DNA from: J061 sp003695725 [NCBI: Candidatus Schekmanbacteria bacterium]
GTDB taxonomy: Bacteria; Schekmanbacteria; GWA2-38-11
Length of the DNA stretch: 6,427 nt
Assembly (NCBI GenBank): GCA_003695725.1
Contig: RFHX01000218.1
Location: forward strand, 1 to 6,427
Reading direction: 5' to 3'
The notes beneath the pieces are model-generated. The model was given only the letters and a program-made list of their open reading frames with translations. It ran no database searches and was not told the DNA's origin. The position numbers were made by a program, and so were the translations under genes. Each line of letters begins with the position of its first letter. Position 1 is the stretch's first letter. Positions 1 through 6,427 of the stretch are shown here, one piece after another.

Positions 1-1563
1 CCCTTACTATCAGTTTTATATATCCTTATAATTTTTACTTACCTTTTAACCATCATTTATTCAATTCTTCTCAACCGCATAAAAAATGTCGTTGCCTTCG
101 CTTATATCCAAATAATCGGCGATTTAATTTTTGATACTGTCTTAGTTTATCTTACGCGGGGAATTGAAAGCCCTTTTATCTTTCTATACTCGCTAACAAT
201 AATAATGGCAGGAATCGTTCTCTTTAGGATGGGAAGTTTTGTAGCGGCTTCTTTATCTTCACTTCTCTTTGTTTCGATGTGTATCTTTCAGATTAACAAA
301 ATCAAGCTTCTTCCAATCCCTGATTACTATGTAAATCCTATTACACCTTACTCCTTTTGGGAGTTGTTTCTAAAAATTTTCTTATCTATTGCCGCATTTT
401 ATTTAGTGGCATTCTTTGCTGGAGTACTGCTTGAAAACCTAAAAAAAACCCATCAAGAATTAGAGGAAAAGGAAGGGACATTAAAAAAACTAGAAAGACT
501 CAATGAAAATATTCTTCAAAGTCTAAGCAATGGTATAATTACAACTGATCTAAACGGAAAAATAATTTCATTCAATGCTGCAGCAGAAAAAATCTTTGGA
601 ATTGACAGCTATGCGGCAATAGGCAAACATTGGAACGAAATTCTTCCTACTATACCCTACATAGAATCTTTGAAAAGACTTTCTCATTCATCGTCAGGCA
701 TAATTTCAGAGGAAATAGAATTGCTAATAAATGGAGCAAAAAAGAATATATCTTTTTCCCTTTTTCCTTTAAAAGATGAAGATGGAAATAATACAGGTAT
801 GATTGGAAATTTTGAAGACATTACTGAAGTCAAAAGGATGGAAGAAAGTTTGAAGAGGGCTGACCGTCTTGCGGCAATAGGCGAAGTTGCTGCAGGAATG
901 GCTCATGAAATTAGGAATCCATTGGCATCAATCAGCGGCTCAATACAAATGCTGAAGGATACAATCAAAACCGATGGAAAAAACAAAAAGTTGATGGACA
1001 TCAGTATCAAGGAATCTGAAAGGCTTGACCATATAATAAACAATTTTCTTCAATATGCCCGTCCCGGCCAGCCTAAATTTGAAAAATGCGACGCAGCAAA
1101 GATCATTGAAGATGTTATCACTCTTGTCAAAAACAGCCCAAAATTTACTAATAAAAAAATAAATTTCAATTTTAAACAAAATAATGAAAAGATTTTTATA
1201 AATGCTGATAGCAAACAGCTCGAGCAGGTGTTGTGGAATCTTTCGATCAATTCAATCGAAGCTATAGAAAAAGAAGGGAATGTCGAAATTTCACTATCGA
1301 AAGATGAAAACAATACCAATTCTCATTCATTAGGGAAAAATCGTTCTTTTGCCAAAATAACTTTCTCTGATGATGGGGAAGGCATTAAAAAAGAGGATAT
1401 GGGAAAAATCTTTTCGCCCTTCTATACAACAAAGGAAGGCGGTACAGGACTTGGCTTGGCAATCGTTTATCGTATAATAGAAGAACATTTTGGTAGAATT
1501 GAAATAGATGAAACCAATGAAAAAGGAACAAAGTTTTTTATTTATCTTCCAATAGCAGAATAA
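1..1563 (+). CDS. pilS: PilS-like membrane sensor histidine kinase, 5' end cut by the window
   Basis: Sensor kinase that autophosphorylates on histidine and passes the phosphate to the regulator encoded just downstream. The frame has no stop from base 1, giving 520 visible residues (numbered from the first codon); the ATG at 205 lies inside a membrane domain and is not the true start. Hydrophobic segments lie near residues 2-24, 31-52, 57-76, 79-98 and 121-145, with a GIESPF motif between the second and third, as in PilS-type kinases. A likely coiled coil (143-172) leads to a PAS domain (about 165-281). The kinase core is complete: H-box GMAHEIRNP with H302 (bases 904-906), N-box NLSINSIEAI with N413, G1 DDGEGI (457-462), F-box IFSPFYTTK (470-478) and G2 GGTGLGLAI (480-488). 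About 15 polar residues are inserted before G1. The NtrB/PilS class is secure; PilS rather than a related NtrB-like sensor is inferred from the membrane domain and the partner. Confidence 0.88.
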   Translation, partial: PLLSVLYILIIFTYLLTIIYSILLNRIKNVVAFAYIQIIGDLIFDTVLVYLTRGIESPFIFLYSLTIIMAGIVLFRMGSFVAASLSSLLFVSMCIFQINKIKLLPIPDYYVNPITPYSFWELFLKIFLSIAAFYLVAFFAGVLLENLKKTHQELEEKEGTLKKLERLNENILQSLSNGIITTDLNGKIISFNAAAEKIFGIDSYAAIGKHWNEILPTIPYIESLKRLSHSSSGIISEEIELLINGAKKNISFSLFPLKDEDGNNTGMIGNFEDITEVKRMEESLKRADRLAAIGEVAAGMAHEIRNPLASISGSIQMLKDTIKTDGKNKKLMDISIKESERLDHIINNFLQYARPGQPKFEKCDAAKIIEDVITLVKNSPKFTNKKINFNFKQNNEKIFINADSKQLEQVLWNLSINSIEAIEKEGNVEISLSKDENNTNSHSLGKNRSFAKITFSDDGEGIKKEDMGKIFSPFYTTKEGGTGLGLAIVYRIIEEHFGRIEIDETNEKGTKFFIYLPIAE

Positions 1564-1598
1564 TTTTTTAAAATCATAAGAAAGAAAAGGGATAAGAA

Positions 1599-2987
1599 AT
1601 GCCAAGAATTATGGTCGTCGATGACGAAAAAAATCTTCTCGAATTTATGGAGATTATGCTCGAGCAGGAAGGATTCAATGTAACGACATGTCAAAATGGA
1701 GAAAAAGCGCTAAAAATTTTAAAAGAGGAACTATTCGATATAGTAATAACCGATATCAAAATGCCTCGTATCAGCGGAATAGACATTTTAAAATATATAA
1801 AAAATACTTCCCCTGATACAGATGTAATAATGATTACCGCTTATGCTTCCCATGAAACAGCAGTAGAAGCAATGAAAGCAGGTGCTTACGACTACATTAG
1901 CAAACCATTCAATAACGAACAAATCAAGCTTGTAATAAGAAAAGCACTCGAAAAACATACCCTCAAAAAAGAAAATGTGCGCTTAAGGCGCCGTTTCGAA
2001 CGAGAAGAAAGTTCAAGAAATAAAATCATAGGCAATTCCAAGGAAATAAAAAATGTTCTTGAATTGATAAAAAAGGTTTCAAAGACTAACAGCACAGTTT
2101 TAATCTATGGAGAAAGCGGTACAGGCAAAGAACTTGTAGCAAGAGCAATTCATGAAAATAGCCAACGAGCCAACCAACCTTTTGAGTCAATAAATTGTGG
2201 GGCTTTAACGGAAACACTTCTTGAAAGCGAGCTTTTTGGACATGAAAAGGGCGCCTTTACAGATGCTATAAGAACTCAACAAGGGCTTTTTGAAATTGCT
2301 GACGGAGGCACTCTTTTTCTCGATGAAATAGGAGAAACATCACAATCAACGCAAGTAAAACTTTTAAGAGTCTTGCAGGAAATGGAAATTAAACGAGTTG
2401 GCGGCAACAAAAGAATTAAGGTCGATGTAAGAATTGTTTCAGCAACAAATAAAGATTTGAAGAAATTGGTCCAAGAAGGAAAATTTAGAGAAGACCTTTT
2501 CTATAGAGTGAATGTTTTTCCAATAACAGTCCCTCCCCTGCGCAAAAGACTCGATGACATTCCAGATTTAGTTGAATATTTCATCAAGAAATGTTCGAAA
2601 GAAAATGGACGGAAAGCACCCAACCTACATCCTGATACTCTATCCCTTATGAAACAATATTCTTGGCCCGGCAATATTCGGGAGCTTGAAAATGTCATCG
2701 AAAGGCTTTTAATCCTTTGTCCGGACAATGAAATTACTCCTAACTATCTGCCTGAAGAAATAAAGAATCCAAATTTGAGCAAAAATATTTATGAAGTGTC
2801 GGAACTTCAACTTCCTGAAATAAACCCGCAAGGTATAAATTTGGAAGAGATTATGATGAATATAGAGAAAAGATATCTTCTCAAAGCCCTTGAAAATACG
2901 GGAGGGAAAAAAACCAAAGCTGCTGAACTTTTGAATTTAAGTTTTCGCTCTTTCAGGTATCTTCTCAACAAATACAATATAAATTAG
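1599..2987 (+). CDS. pilR: PilR-like sigma-54-dependent response regulator
   Basis: NtrC-family transcription activator of 462 residues, a normal length. The receiver domain (1-120) has acidic D8/D9, phosphoacceptor D52 in VITDIKMP, T80 and K102. The AAA+ domain (about 143-385) has Walker A GESGTGKE (171-178), Walker B TLFLDEI (238-244), REDLFYRVN (297-305) with the likely arginine finger, and sensor II GNIRELEN (358-365). The sigma-54-contacting loop reads GAFTDA (218-223) instead of the consensus GAFTGA. A Fis-type helix-turn-helix ends the protein (about 436-460); its SFRSFRY stretch resembles the PilR family, where TFRSxRY is usual. The start is supported by AAGGGA at 1587-1592, six bases before ATG. 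It follows the kinase stop by 35 bp, so the two are co-transcribed. By homology it would drive sigma-54 promoters such as that of the type IV pilin gene; the actual targets are not in view. NtrC-family activator is near certain; the PilR name is likely. Confidence 0.9.
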   Translation: MPRIMVVDDEKNLLEFMEIMLEQEGFNVTTCQNGEKALKILKEELFDIVITDIKMPRISGIDILKYIKNTSPDTDVIMITAYASHETAVEAMKAGAYDYISKPFNNEQIKLVIRKALEKHTLKKENVRLRRRFEREESSRNKIIGNSKEIKNVLELIKKVSKTNSTVLIYGESGTGKELVARAIHENSQRANQPFESINCGALTETLLESELFGHEKGAFTDAIRTQQGLFEIADGGTLFLDEIGETSQSTQVKLLRVLQEMEIKRVGGNKRIKVDVRIVSATNKDLKKLVQEGKFREDLFYRVNVFPITVPPLRKRLDDIPDLVEYFIKKCSKENGRKAPNLHPDTLSLMKQYSWPGNIRELENVIERLLILCPDNEITPNYLPEEIKNPNLSKNIYEVSELQLPEINPQGINLEEIMMNIEKRYLLKALENTGGKKTKAAELLNLSFRSFRYLLNKYNIN

Positions 2988-3017
2988 AATTTTATTTCCT
3001 TTAGCAGTAAATAAAAA

Positions 3018-3043
3018 GGGAAGCTCTAAATAAAGAACTTCCC
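3018..3043 (-). terminator. Hairpin terminator for acs, possibly bidirectional
   Basis: GGGAAG (3018-3023) pairs with CTTCCC (3038-3043), a perfect 6-bp stem; after one mismatch, TC and GA add two more pairs. Read on the - strand, the stem is followed at once by TTTTTATTTA, a good intrinsic terminator about 26 bp past the acs stop. Read on the + strand, the nearest T run (3054-3058) starts about ten bases after the stem, so termination of the pilS-pilR transcript would be weaker. It sits in the 81-bp gap between two convergent genes. Confidence 0.72.
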
Positions 3044-3068
3044 ATAAATAGAAATTTTTCTTTTGAAT

Positions 3069-5012
3069 TTATTCTTCCTCATACTGTTGTTTGAGTTTTT
3101 CTATAACAGTAGGGTCTGCCAATGTTGTCACATCGCCTAATGCTCTTCTTTCAGCAATATCGCGAAGAAGTCTTCTCATTATCTTTCCACTTCTTGTCTT
3201 TGGAAGCTCATGAGTAAAAAACACATCTTCCGGCCTTGCCATTGCGCCTATCTTTTTCGCCACATGCTCCTTTAATTCCTTCTCCATTTCTTGTGTGGCT
3301 TCAAAACCTTCCCTTAAAGTCACAAAAGCGGCAACGGCCTGTCCCTTCACTTCATGGGTTTTCCCGATAACTGCTGATTCTGCAACTGCCTTATGGTCAA
3401 CAAGTGCGCTTTCTATCTCCATAGTGCTCAAACGGTGTCCAGAAACATTGATTACATCATCCACTCTTCCCATAACCCAAAAATAGCCGTCTTTGTCTTT
3501 CTTTGCACCATCGCCTGTAAAATAGATGTTTTCATACTTTGACCAATACTGCTGTTTGAATCTTTCGGGGTCTTTGTAAATTGTCCTAAGCATAGCGGGC
3601 CACGGCTTTGTAAGGACCAAAAATCCACCTGCATCAGGAGGCACTTCATTTCCGTTATCATCGAGAACTTTTGCTTCAATTCCAGGGAAAGGTTTCGTAG
3701 CTGAACCGGGTTTTGTCTTTACAATTCCCGGAAGAGGAGAAATCAAAATCATACCGGTTTCTGTCTGCCACCAAGTATCAACGATAGGGCATCTCTCATT
3801 GCCAATGTTTTTGTGATACCAAATCCATGCTTCAGGATTTATTGGTTCTCCCACAGTGCCTAAGAGGCGCAGGGATGAAAGGTCTCTTTTCTTAGGCCAT
3901 TCCTCTCCCCACTTCATAAATGTTCTTATCGCTGTTGGCGCGGTATATAGGATATTTACATTGTATTTTTCTACTATTTCCCAAAATCGATCCTTTTCAG
4001 GATAATCAGGAGAGCCTTCATACATAACCGATGTAGCGCCATTTGAAAGAATGCCATAAACAATATAGCTATGTCCTGTTACCCAACCGATATCCGCCGT
4101 GCACCAGTATGTATCCTCTTCTTTCAAATCAAATATGAGTTTTGATGTAAGCGTAGTCCCAACAAGATAACCGCCTGTTGTATGGACAATTCCCTTCGGC
4201 TTTCCAGTGGTGCCGCTTGTATAAAGGATATAAAGCATATCCTCACTATCCATCTCTTCAGCCGGGCATTCTGGTTTTGCTTCGTCCATCAGGTCAATCC
4301 ACCAATGGTCTCTTCCATCTTTCATATGGATTCTAGCCTCATCTCCTACCCTCTTCACAACGATTACATTTTCAACGAAAGGACATTTTTCAAGCGCTTC
4401 ATCAACATTTCTTTTAAGGGGAATGACGCTGCCCCTCCTATAGCCTCCGTCGGCTGTGATAACTATTTTCGATTCGGAATCTGTGATTCTTTCCACAAGA
4501 GAGTCTGCGCTGAATCCTCCAAAGACAACACTATGCGGAGCGCCTATTCTGCAACATGCAAGCATCGCAATGGGAAGTTCGGGAATCATAGGCATATAAA
4601 TTGTTACTCTATCCCCTTTTTTTACGCCAAACTGCTTTAACACATTTGCAAATTTGCATACTTCTCTGTAAAGGTCCCAATAGGTATAGACCTTTTCATC
4701 TCCGGGTTCTCCCTCCCAAATTATAGCCGCTTTGTTCTTGCGGTGGGTTTTTATATGCCTGTCAAGACAGTTGTAAGAAACATTGAGCTTTCCGCCTACA
4801 AACCACTTTGCAAAAGGTGGATTCCATTCGAGAACCTTATCCCATTTTTTAAACCAGTCGATATTTTCTGCCGCTTTTGCCCAAAAATCTTCGATATTCT
4901 TCCCTTCTTCATATATCTTTTCATCCTTCACATTGGCATTTTTTACAAAATCCTCAGGTGGTGCAAAAAGGCGCTGTTCATCAAGTAGTGCCTCAATCGG
5001 CTTGTTTCCCAT
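3069..5012 (-). CDS. acs: Acetyl-CoA synthetase (AMP-forming acetate-CoA ligase)
   Basis: Cytoplasmic enzyme of 647 residues, within the usual family length of about 650, that activates acetate through acetyl-AMP to acetyl-CoA. Adenylate-forming motifs appear in order: P-loop [12 protein letters not shown] (264-275), GWVTGHSY (309-316), GTVGEP (385-390), WWQTETG (414-420), YFTGDG (497-502), [13 protein letters not shown] (515-527) and [11 protein letters not shown] (604-614). Acetate-pocket residues V311, T312, V387 and W415 match, with a constant shift of one, the Salmonella Acs residues V310, T311, V386 and W414 as I recall them. The bulky tryptophan favours acetate over longer acids. K610 corresponds to the lysine that is acetylated to switch Acs off in other bacteria. 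The start is firm: an AGGGGGAG ribosome binding site (5017-5024) ends four bases before ATG. The gene is monocistronic here, convergent with pilR and divergent from sppA. No acetyltransferase, deacetylase or acetate permease gene is adjacent. Confidence 0.97.
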   Translation of the reverse strand: MGNKPIEALLDEQRLFAPPEDFVKNANVKDEKIYEEGKNIEDFWAKAAENIDWFKKWDKVLEWNPPFAKWFVGGKLNVSYNCLDRHIKTHRKNKAAIIWEGEPGDEKVYTYWDLYREVCKFANVLKQFGVKKGDRVTIYMPMIPELPIAMLACCRIGAPHSVVFGGFSADSLVERITDSESKIVITADGGYRRGSVIPLKRNVDEALEKCPFVENVIVVKRVGDEARIHMKDGRDHWWIDLMDEAKPECPAEEMDSEDMLYILYTSGTTGKPKGIVHTTGGYLVGTTLTSKLIFDLKEEDTYWCTADIGWVTGHSYIVYGILSNGATSVMYEGSPDYPEKDRFWEIVEKYNVNILYTAPTAIRTFMKWGEEWPKKRDLSSLRLLGTVGEPINPEAWIWYHKNIGNERCPIVDTWWQTETGMILISPLPGIVKTKPGSATKPFPGIEAKVLDDNGNEVPPDAGGFLVLTKPWPAMLRTIYKDPERFKQQYWSKYENIYFTGDGAKKDKDGYFWVMGRVDDVINVSGHRLSTMEIESALVDHKAVAESAVIGKTHEVKGQAVAAFVTLREGFEATQEMEKELKEHVAKKIGAMARPEDVFFTHELPKTRSGKIMRRLLRDIAERRALGDVTTLADPTVIEKLKQQYEEE

Positions 5013-5227
5013 GCTACTCCCCCTTTGTTTTAAGTTAAATGTTAAATTTAAATAACCAATTGATATAAAATCAAAAAAATCTTCAATATTTAATGAAAAA
5101 TAAACTAACTTAGAGCTTTTTTTTAGTCAAATAAAAATTTGAGTATCACCTTCCCTTACAAAATGGTTAGACAAAGCACAAGTGCCCTTTTCTTATTGGA
5201 ACACAAAAATTGACATAACTTTGAGAG

Positions 5228-5258
5228 CTGATAAGGTTTTTCACTTCTTTTTTATCAG
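5228..5258. promoter_or_regulatory. Inverted repeat upstream of sppA, candidate operator
   Basis: CTGATAA (5228-5234) and TTATCAG (5252-5258) form a perfect 7-base inverted repeat with 17 bases between the arms. The right arm directly abuts the TTGACA at 5259. No + strand gene lies upstream to need a terminator, so a protein-binding site is the more natural reading. Chance occurrence in such AT-rich DNA cannot be excluded. Confidence 0.35.
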
Positions 5259-5286
5259 TTGACATTAATATGAATTTGACTGTAAA
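5259..5286 (+). promoter_or_regulatory. Candidate sigma-70-type promoter of sppA
   Basis: A perfect TTGACA (5259-5264) is followed after 16 bases by TGTAAA (5281-5286), which matches four of six bases of the -10 consensus. Transcription would start near 5293 and give a leader of about 28 bases carrying the ribosome binding site at 5308. That fits a start codon at 5321 and excludes the upstream ATG at 5270. Confidence 0.45.
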
Positions 5287-5307
5287 TTTGTATTATTCAT
5301 CTTTATC

Positions 5308-5312
5308 AAGGA
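5308..5312 (+). promoter_or_regulatory. Ribosome binding site that sets the sppA start
   Basis: AAGGA lies eight bases before the ATG at 5321. The in-frame ATG at 5270 has no purine-rich site in front of it, so 5321 is the better start. Confidence 0.8.
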
Positions 5313-5320
5313 TTATCGAA

Positions 5321-6307
5321 ATGACAAAAGAGCGAATTTTTTCAATCATTATCATTGTTGTATCTATTTTTTCAGTCATTGCAGGAATAATTCTTCTTTC
5401 GAGAAAAGTTCCCGAAAAAACAACTTTTGAAACATCAGCATTAAAATCAGTCTTTCCAATCAAAAAGGATTCCATTGCTGTAGTCAATATCTACGGAGAA
5501 ATAAGCTTTTCTCCTGTTTCACTCCCTTTAAGTATGATGAGAGGCGCCGATGCAATAGTTGACCAGATTGACCGATTTTCAAAAGATTCTCGAGTCAAAG
5601 CCATAATTTTGCGCATTAACAGTCCGGGAGGCACAGTTGGCGCAACTCAGGAAATTTTTGATGCAGTAATAAGAGCAAAACAAAAGGGAATTAAAGTAGT
5701 TGCTTCTTTAGGGGATATTGCTGCCTCCGGCGGATACTACATTGCCTGTGCCTGTGACCGTATCATATCAAACAAGGGAACAATAACAGGAAGCATTGGA
5801 GTCTTGATTACATCGCCAAATCTCAACAGCTTATTTAAAAAATACGGCATAAAATATAATGTAATAAAGAGCGGTGCTTATAAGGACACCCTTGCATTTT
5901 GGAGAGATTTGACCGATGAAGAACGAAAACTTTTGCAAAACACAGTTGACAATGTTTATGAACAATTTCTCTTTGCTGTTGCCGGTGGACGAAACATAGA
6001 AGTTTCAAAACTTCGCAAAATTGCTGACGGAAGAATATTCAGCGGACAAGAGGCAATGGAAGCTGGACTCGTCGATGAGTTAGGCGGATTCGACAAAGCG
6101 GTAAAGGTTGCCGCAGAACTTGCAGGAATAAAGGGAGAACCAAATCTGATTAGAAATGTTTCAATTCCTCTTGAAAGATTATTTGAATTCTTTGAAAAAG
6201 ATTCAGGCAATAGGTTTAATAGATATTTGAGCTCTCTGCCTACTCCGGTAAAATATCTTTATTCTGGAAATTTTGATATCGACAACAACTTGATTACATT
6301 GCGTTAA
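5321..6307 (+). CDS. sppA: Signal peptide peptidase SppA, short form (family S49)
   Basis: Membrane-anchored serine protease that degrades leftover signal peptides and other peptides at the outer face of the cytoplasmic membrane. From the chosen start it has 328 residues, typical of the single-domain form rather than the double-length E. coli type. One hydrophobic segment (about 7-26) after MTKER acts as signal anchor. The catalytic domain shows LRINSPGG (97-104), the nucleophile motif AASGGYY with S136 (bases 5726-5728), TGSIGV (156-161) and KSGAYKD (183-189). K188 is 52 residues after S136, the same spacing as the S147/K199 dyad of Bacillus subtilis SppA, so the enzyme should be active. The region around 235-256, with IFSGQEAMEAGLVDELGG, is also typical. 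An alternative ATG at 5270 would add 17 residues but lacks a ribosome binding site and overlaps the likely promoter. The gene may be the first of an operon continuing to the right. Confidence 0.95.
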   Translation: MTKERIFSIIIIVVSIFSVIAGIILLSRKVPEKTTFETSALKSVFPIKKDSIAVVNIYGEISFSPVSLPLSMMRGADAIVDQIDRFSKDSRVKAIILRINSPGGTVGATQEIFDAVIRAKQKGIKVVASLGDIAASGGYYIACACDRIISNKGTITGSIGVLITSPNLNSLFKKYGIKYNVIKSGAYKDTLAFWRDLTDEERKLLQNTVDNVYEQFLFAVAGGRNIEVSKLRKIADGRIFSGQEAMEAGLVDELGGFDKAVKVAAELAGIKGEPNLIRNVSIPLERLFEFFEKDSGNRFNRYLSSLPTPVKYLYSGNFDIDNNLITLR

Positions 6308-6325
6308 AAAAACGGGCTTTTAATC

Positions 6326-6427
6326 GTGGAAATACTATATTCATTCTTGTTTCATCCATCAGAAGCAGTCACAAGAATAACGGAGAAAAAAGGGAATAAT
6401 TTATTTCTACTACTTTTAGTTTTCTTA
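6326..6427 (+). CDS. N-terminal fragment of a probable membrane protein, possibly Yip1 family
   Basis: From a GTG at 6326 a frame stays open to the window edge (34 codons), while the other two + strand frames hit stops. It starts 18 bases after the sppA stop, which suggests co-transcription. The peptide begins MEILYSFLFHPSEAV, then a short charged stretch with TEKKGNN, then a run of leucines and phenylalanines that looks like the start of a membrane segment. The pattern of a short amphipathic lead with a hydrophobic-x-P-x-EAF/V core, then a charged linker and a membrane span, resembles the start of Yip1-domain proteins. That is pattern recognition on a short piece, not a firm assignment. The ribosome binding site is poor (ACGGGC, about eight bases upstream), and no ATG is available. 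Confidence 0.5.
   Translation, partial: MEILYSFLFHPSEAVTRITEKKGNNLFLLLLVFL

Larger units (their letters stand above)
5013..5320. other. Divergent acs/sppA intergenic control region
   Basis: This stretch of 308 bases is very AT-rich and contains no plausible gene. Near acs it holds the strong Shine-Dalgarno sequence and a tandem 7-base repeat, GTTAAAT twice (5034-5047). The best acs promoter candidate I can see is weak: TTGACT with a 17-base spacer to TAGTTT on the - strand (5130 down to 5102). Near sppA are a perfect TTGACA at 5210-5215 without a good -10 partner at normal spacing, a dyad at 5228-5258, and a second TTGACA at 5259-5264 that does have a partner. I looked on both strands for GG-N10-GC sigma-54 cores and found none; the closest, at 5165-5177, is one base short. 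Confidence 0.7.

Noticed and set aside
940-1605. Several - strand open frames of 79-91 codons within the kinase gene
   Set aside because: They overlap conserved kinase motifs on the other strand, lack ribosome binding sites, and show no family resemblance.
4182-4640. Open frame of 152 codons on the + strand inside acs
   Set aside because: It lies antisense to the conserved core of acs, has no recognisable domain, and its length is explained by the codon bias of the gene opposite.
4743-5055. Two overlapping + strand open frames across the acs 5' end
   Set aside because: Both are antisense shadows of the acs N-terminus; the acs frame is fully supported by homology and by its ribosome binding site.
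5060-5074. Short inverted repeat TTGAT-N5-ATCAA upstream of acs
   Set aside because: Five-base arms in such AT-rich DNA are expected by chance, and nothing else marks it as a site.
5165-5177. Possible sigma-54 promoter TGG...GC upstream of sppA
   Set aside because: The distance between GG and GC is one base short of the strict ten, and the flanking bases do not match TGGCAC or TTGC.
6303-6320. Possible terminator after sppA (A run, CGGGC, T run)
   Set aside because: The only pairing is A with T around a five-base loop, too weak for an intrinsic terminator, and a coding frame seems to follow directly.

Overview
The window is an AT-rich piece of a bacterial chromosome. It holds four well-supported genes and one gene fragment: a sensor kinase and response regulator pair on the + strand, a convergent acetyl-CoA synthetase on the - strand, and a divergent + strand unit starting with a signal peptide peptidase. 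The NtrB/PilS-type kinase, the PilR-type sigma-54 activator, the short SppA and the strong Shine-Dalgarno sequences suggest a Gram-negative-type bacterium. Relatives of the former Deltaproteobacteria or a neighbouring uncultivated phylum seem possible. That placement is an inference from gene types and base composition, because no marker gene such as rRNA is present.

Layout: 1-1563 is a PilS-like histidine kinase whose reading frame is already open at base 1, so its start lies outside the window. 1599-2987 is its PilR-like partner, 35 bp downstream and surely in the same operon. 2988-3068 is a short convergent gap with a hairpin that best serves as terminator for the opposing gene. 3069-5012 (- strand) is acs. 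5013-5320 is a divergent, very AT-rich control region with a dyad and a plausible sigma-70-type promoter for sppA. 5321-6307 is sppA. From 6326 to the end is the start of a probable membrane protein, perhaps of the Yip1 family, closely following sppA.

How the parts work together: the kinase has several membrane segments and a PAS domain, and should sense a membrane or cytoplasmic signal and phosphorylate the regulator at D52. The regulator would then activate sigma-54 RNA polymerase at promoters elsewhere, classically the type IV pilin gene. No sigma-54 promoter was found by eye in the acs-sppA gap, so nothing ties acs or sppA to this pair beyond being neighbours. Acs converts acetate, ATP and CoA to acetyl-CoA; SppA degrades signal peptides and other peptides at the membrane.

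I see no mobile element, CRISPR array, RNA gene or clearly new system. This is an ordinary housekeeping and regulatory region. The points most worth a second look are the GAFTDA variant in the regulator, the dyad upstream of sppA, and the GTG-started fragment at the right edge.
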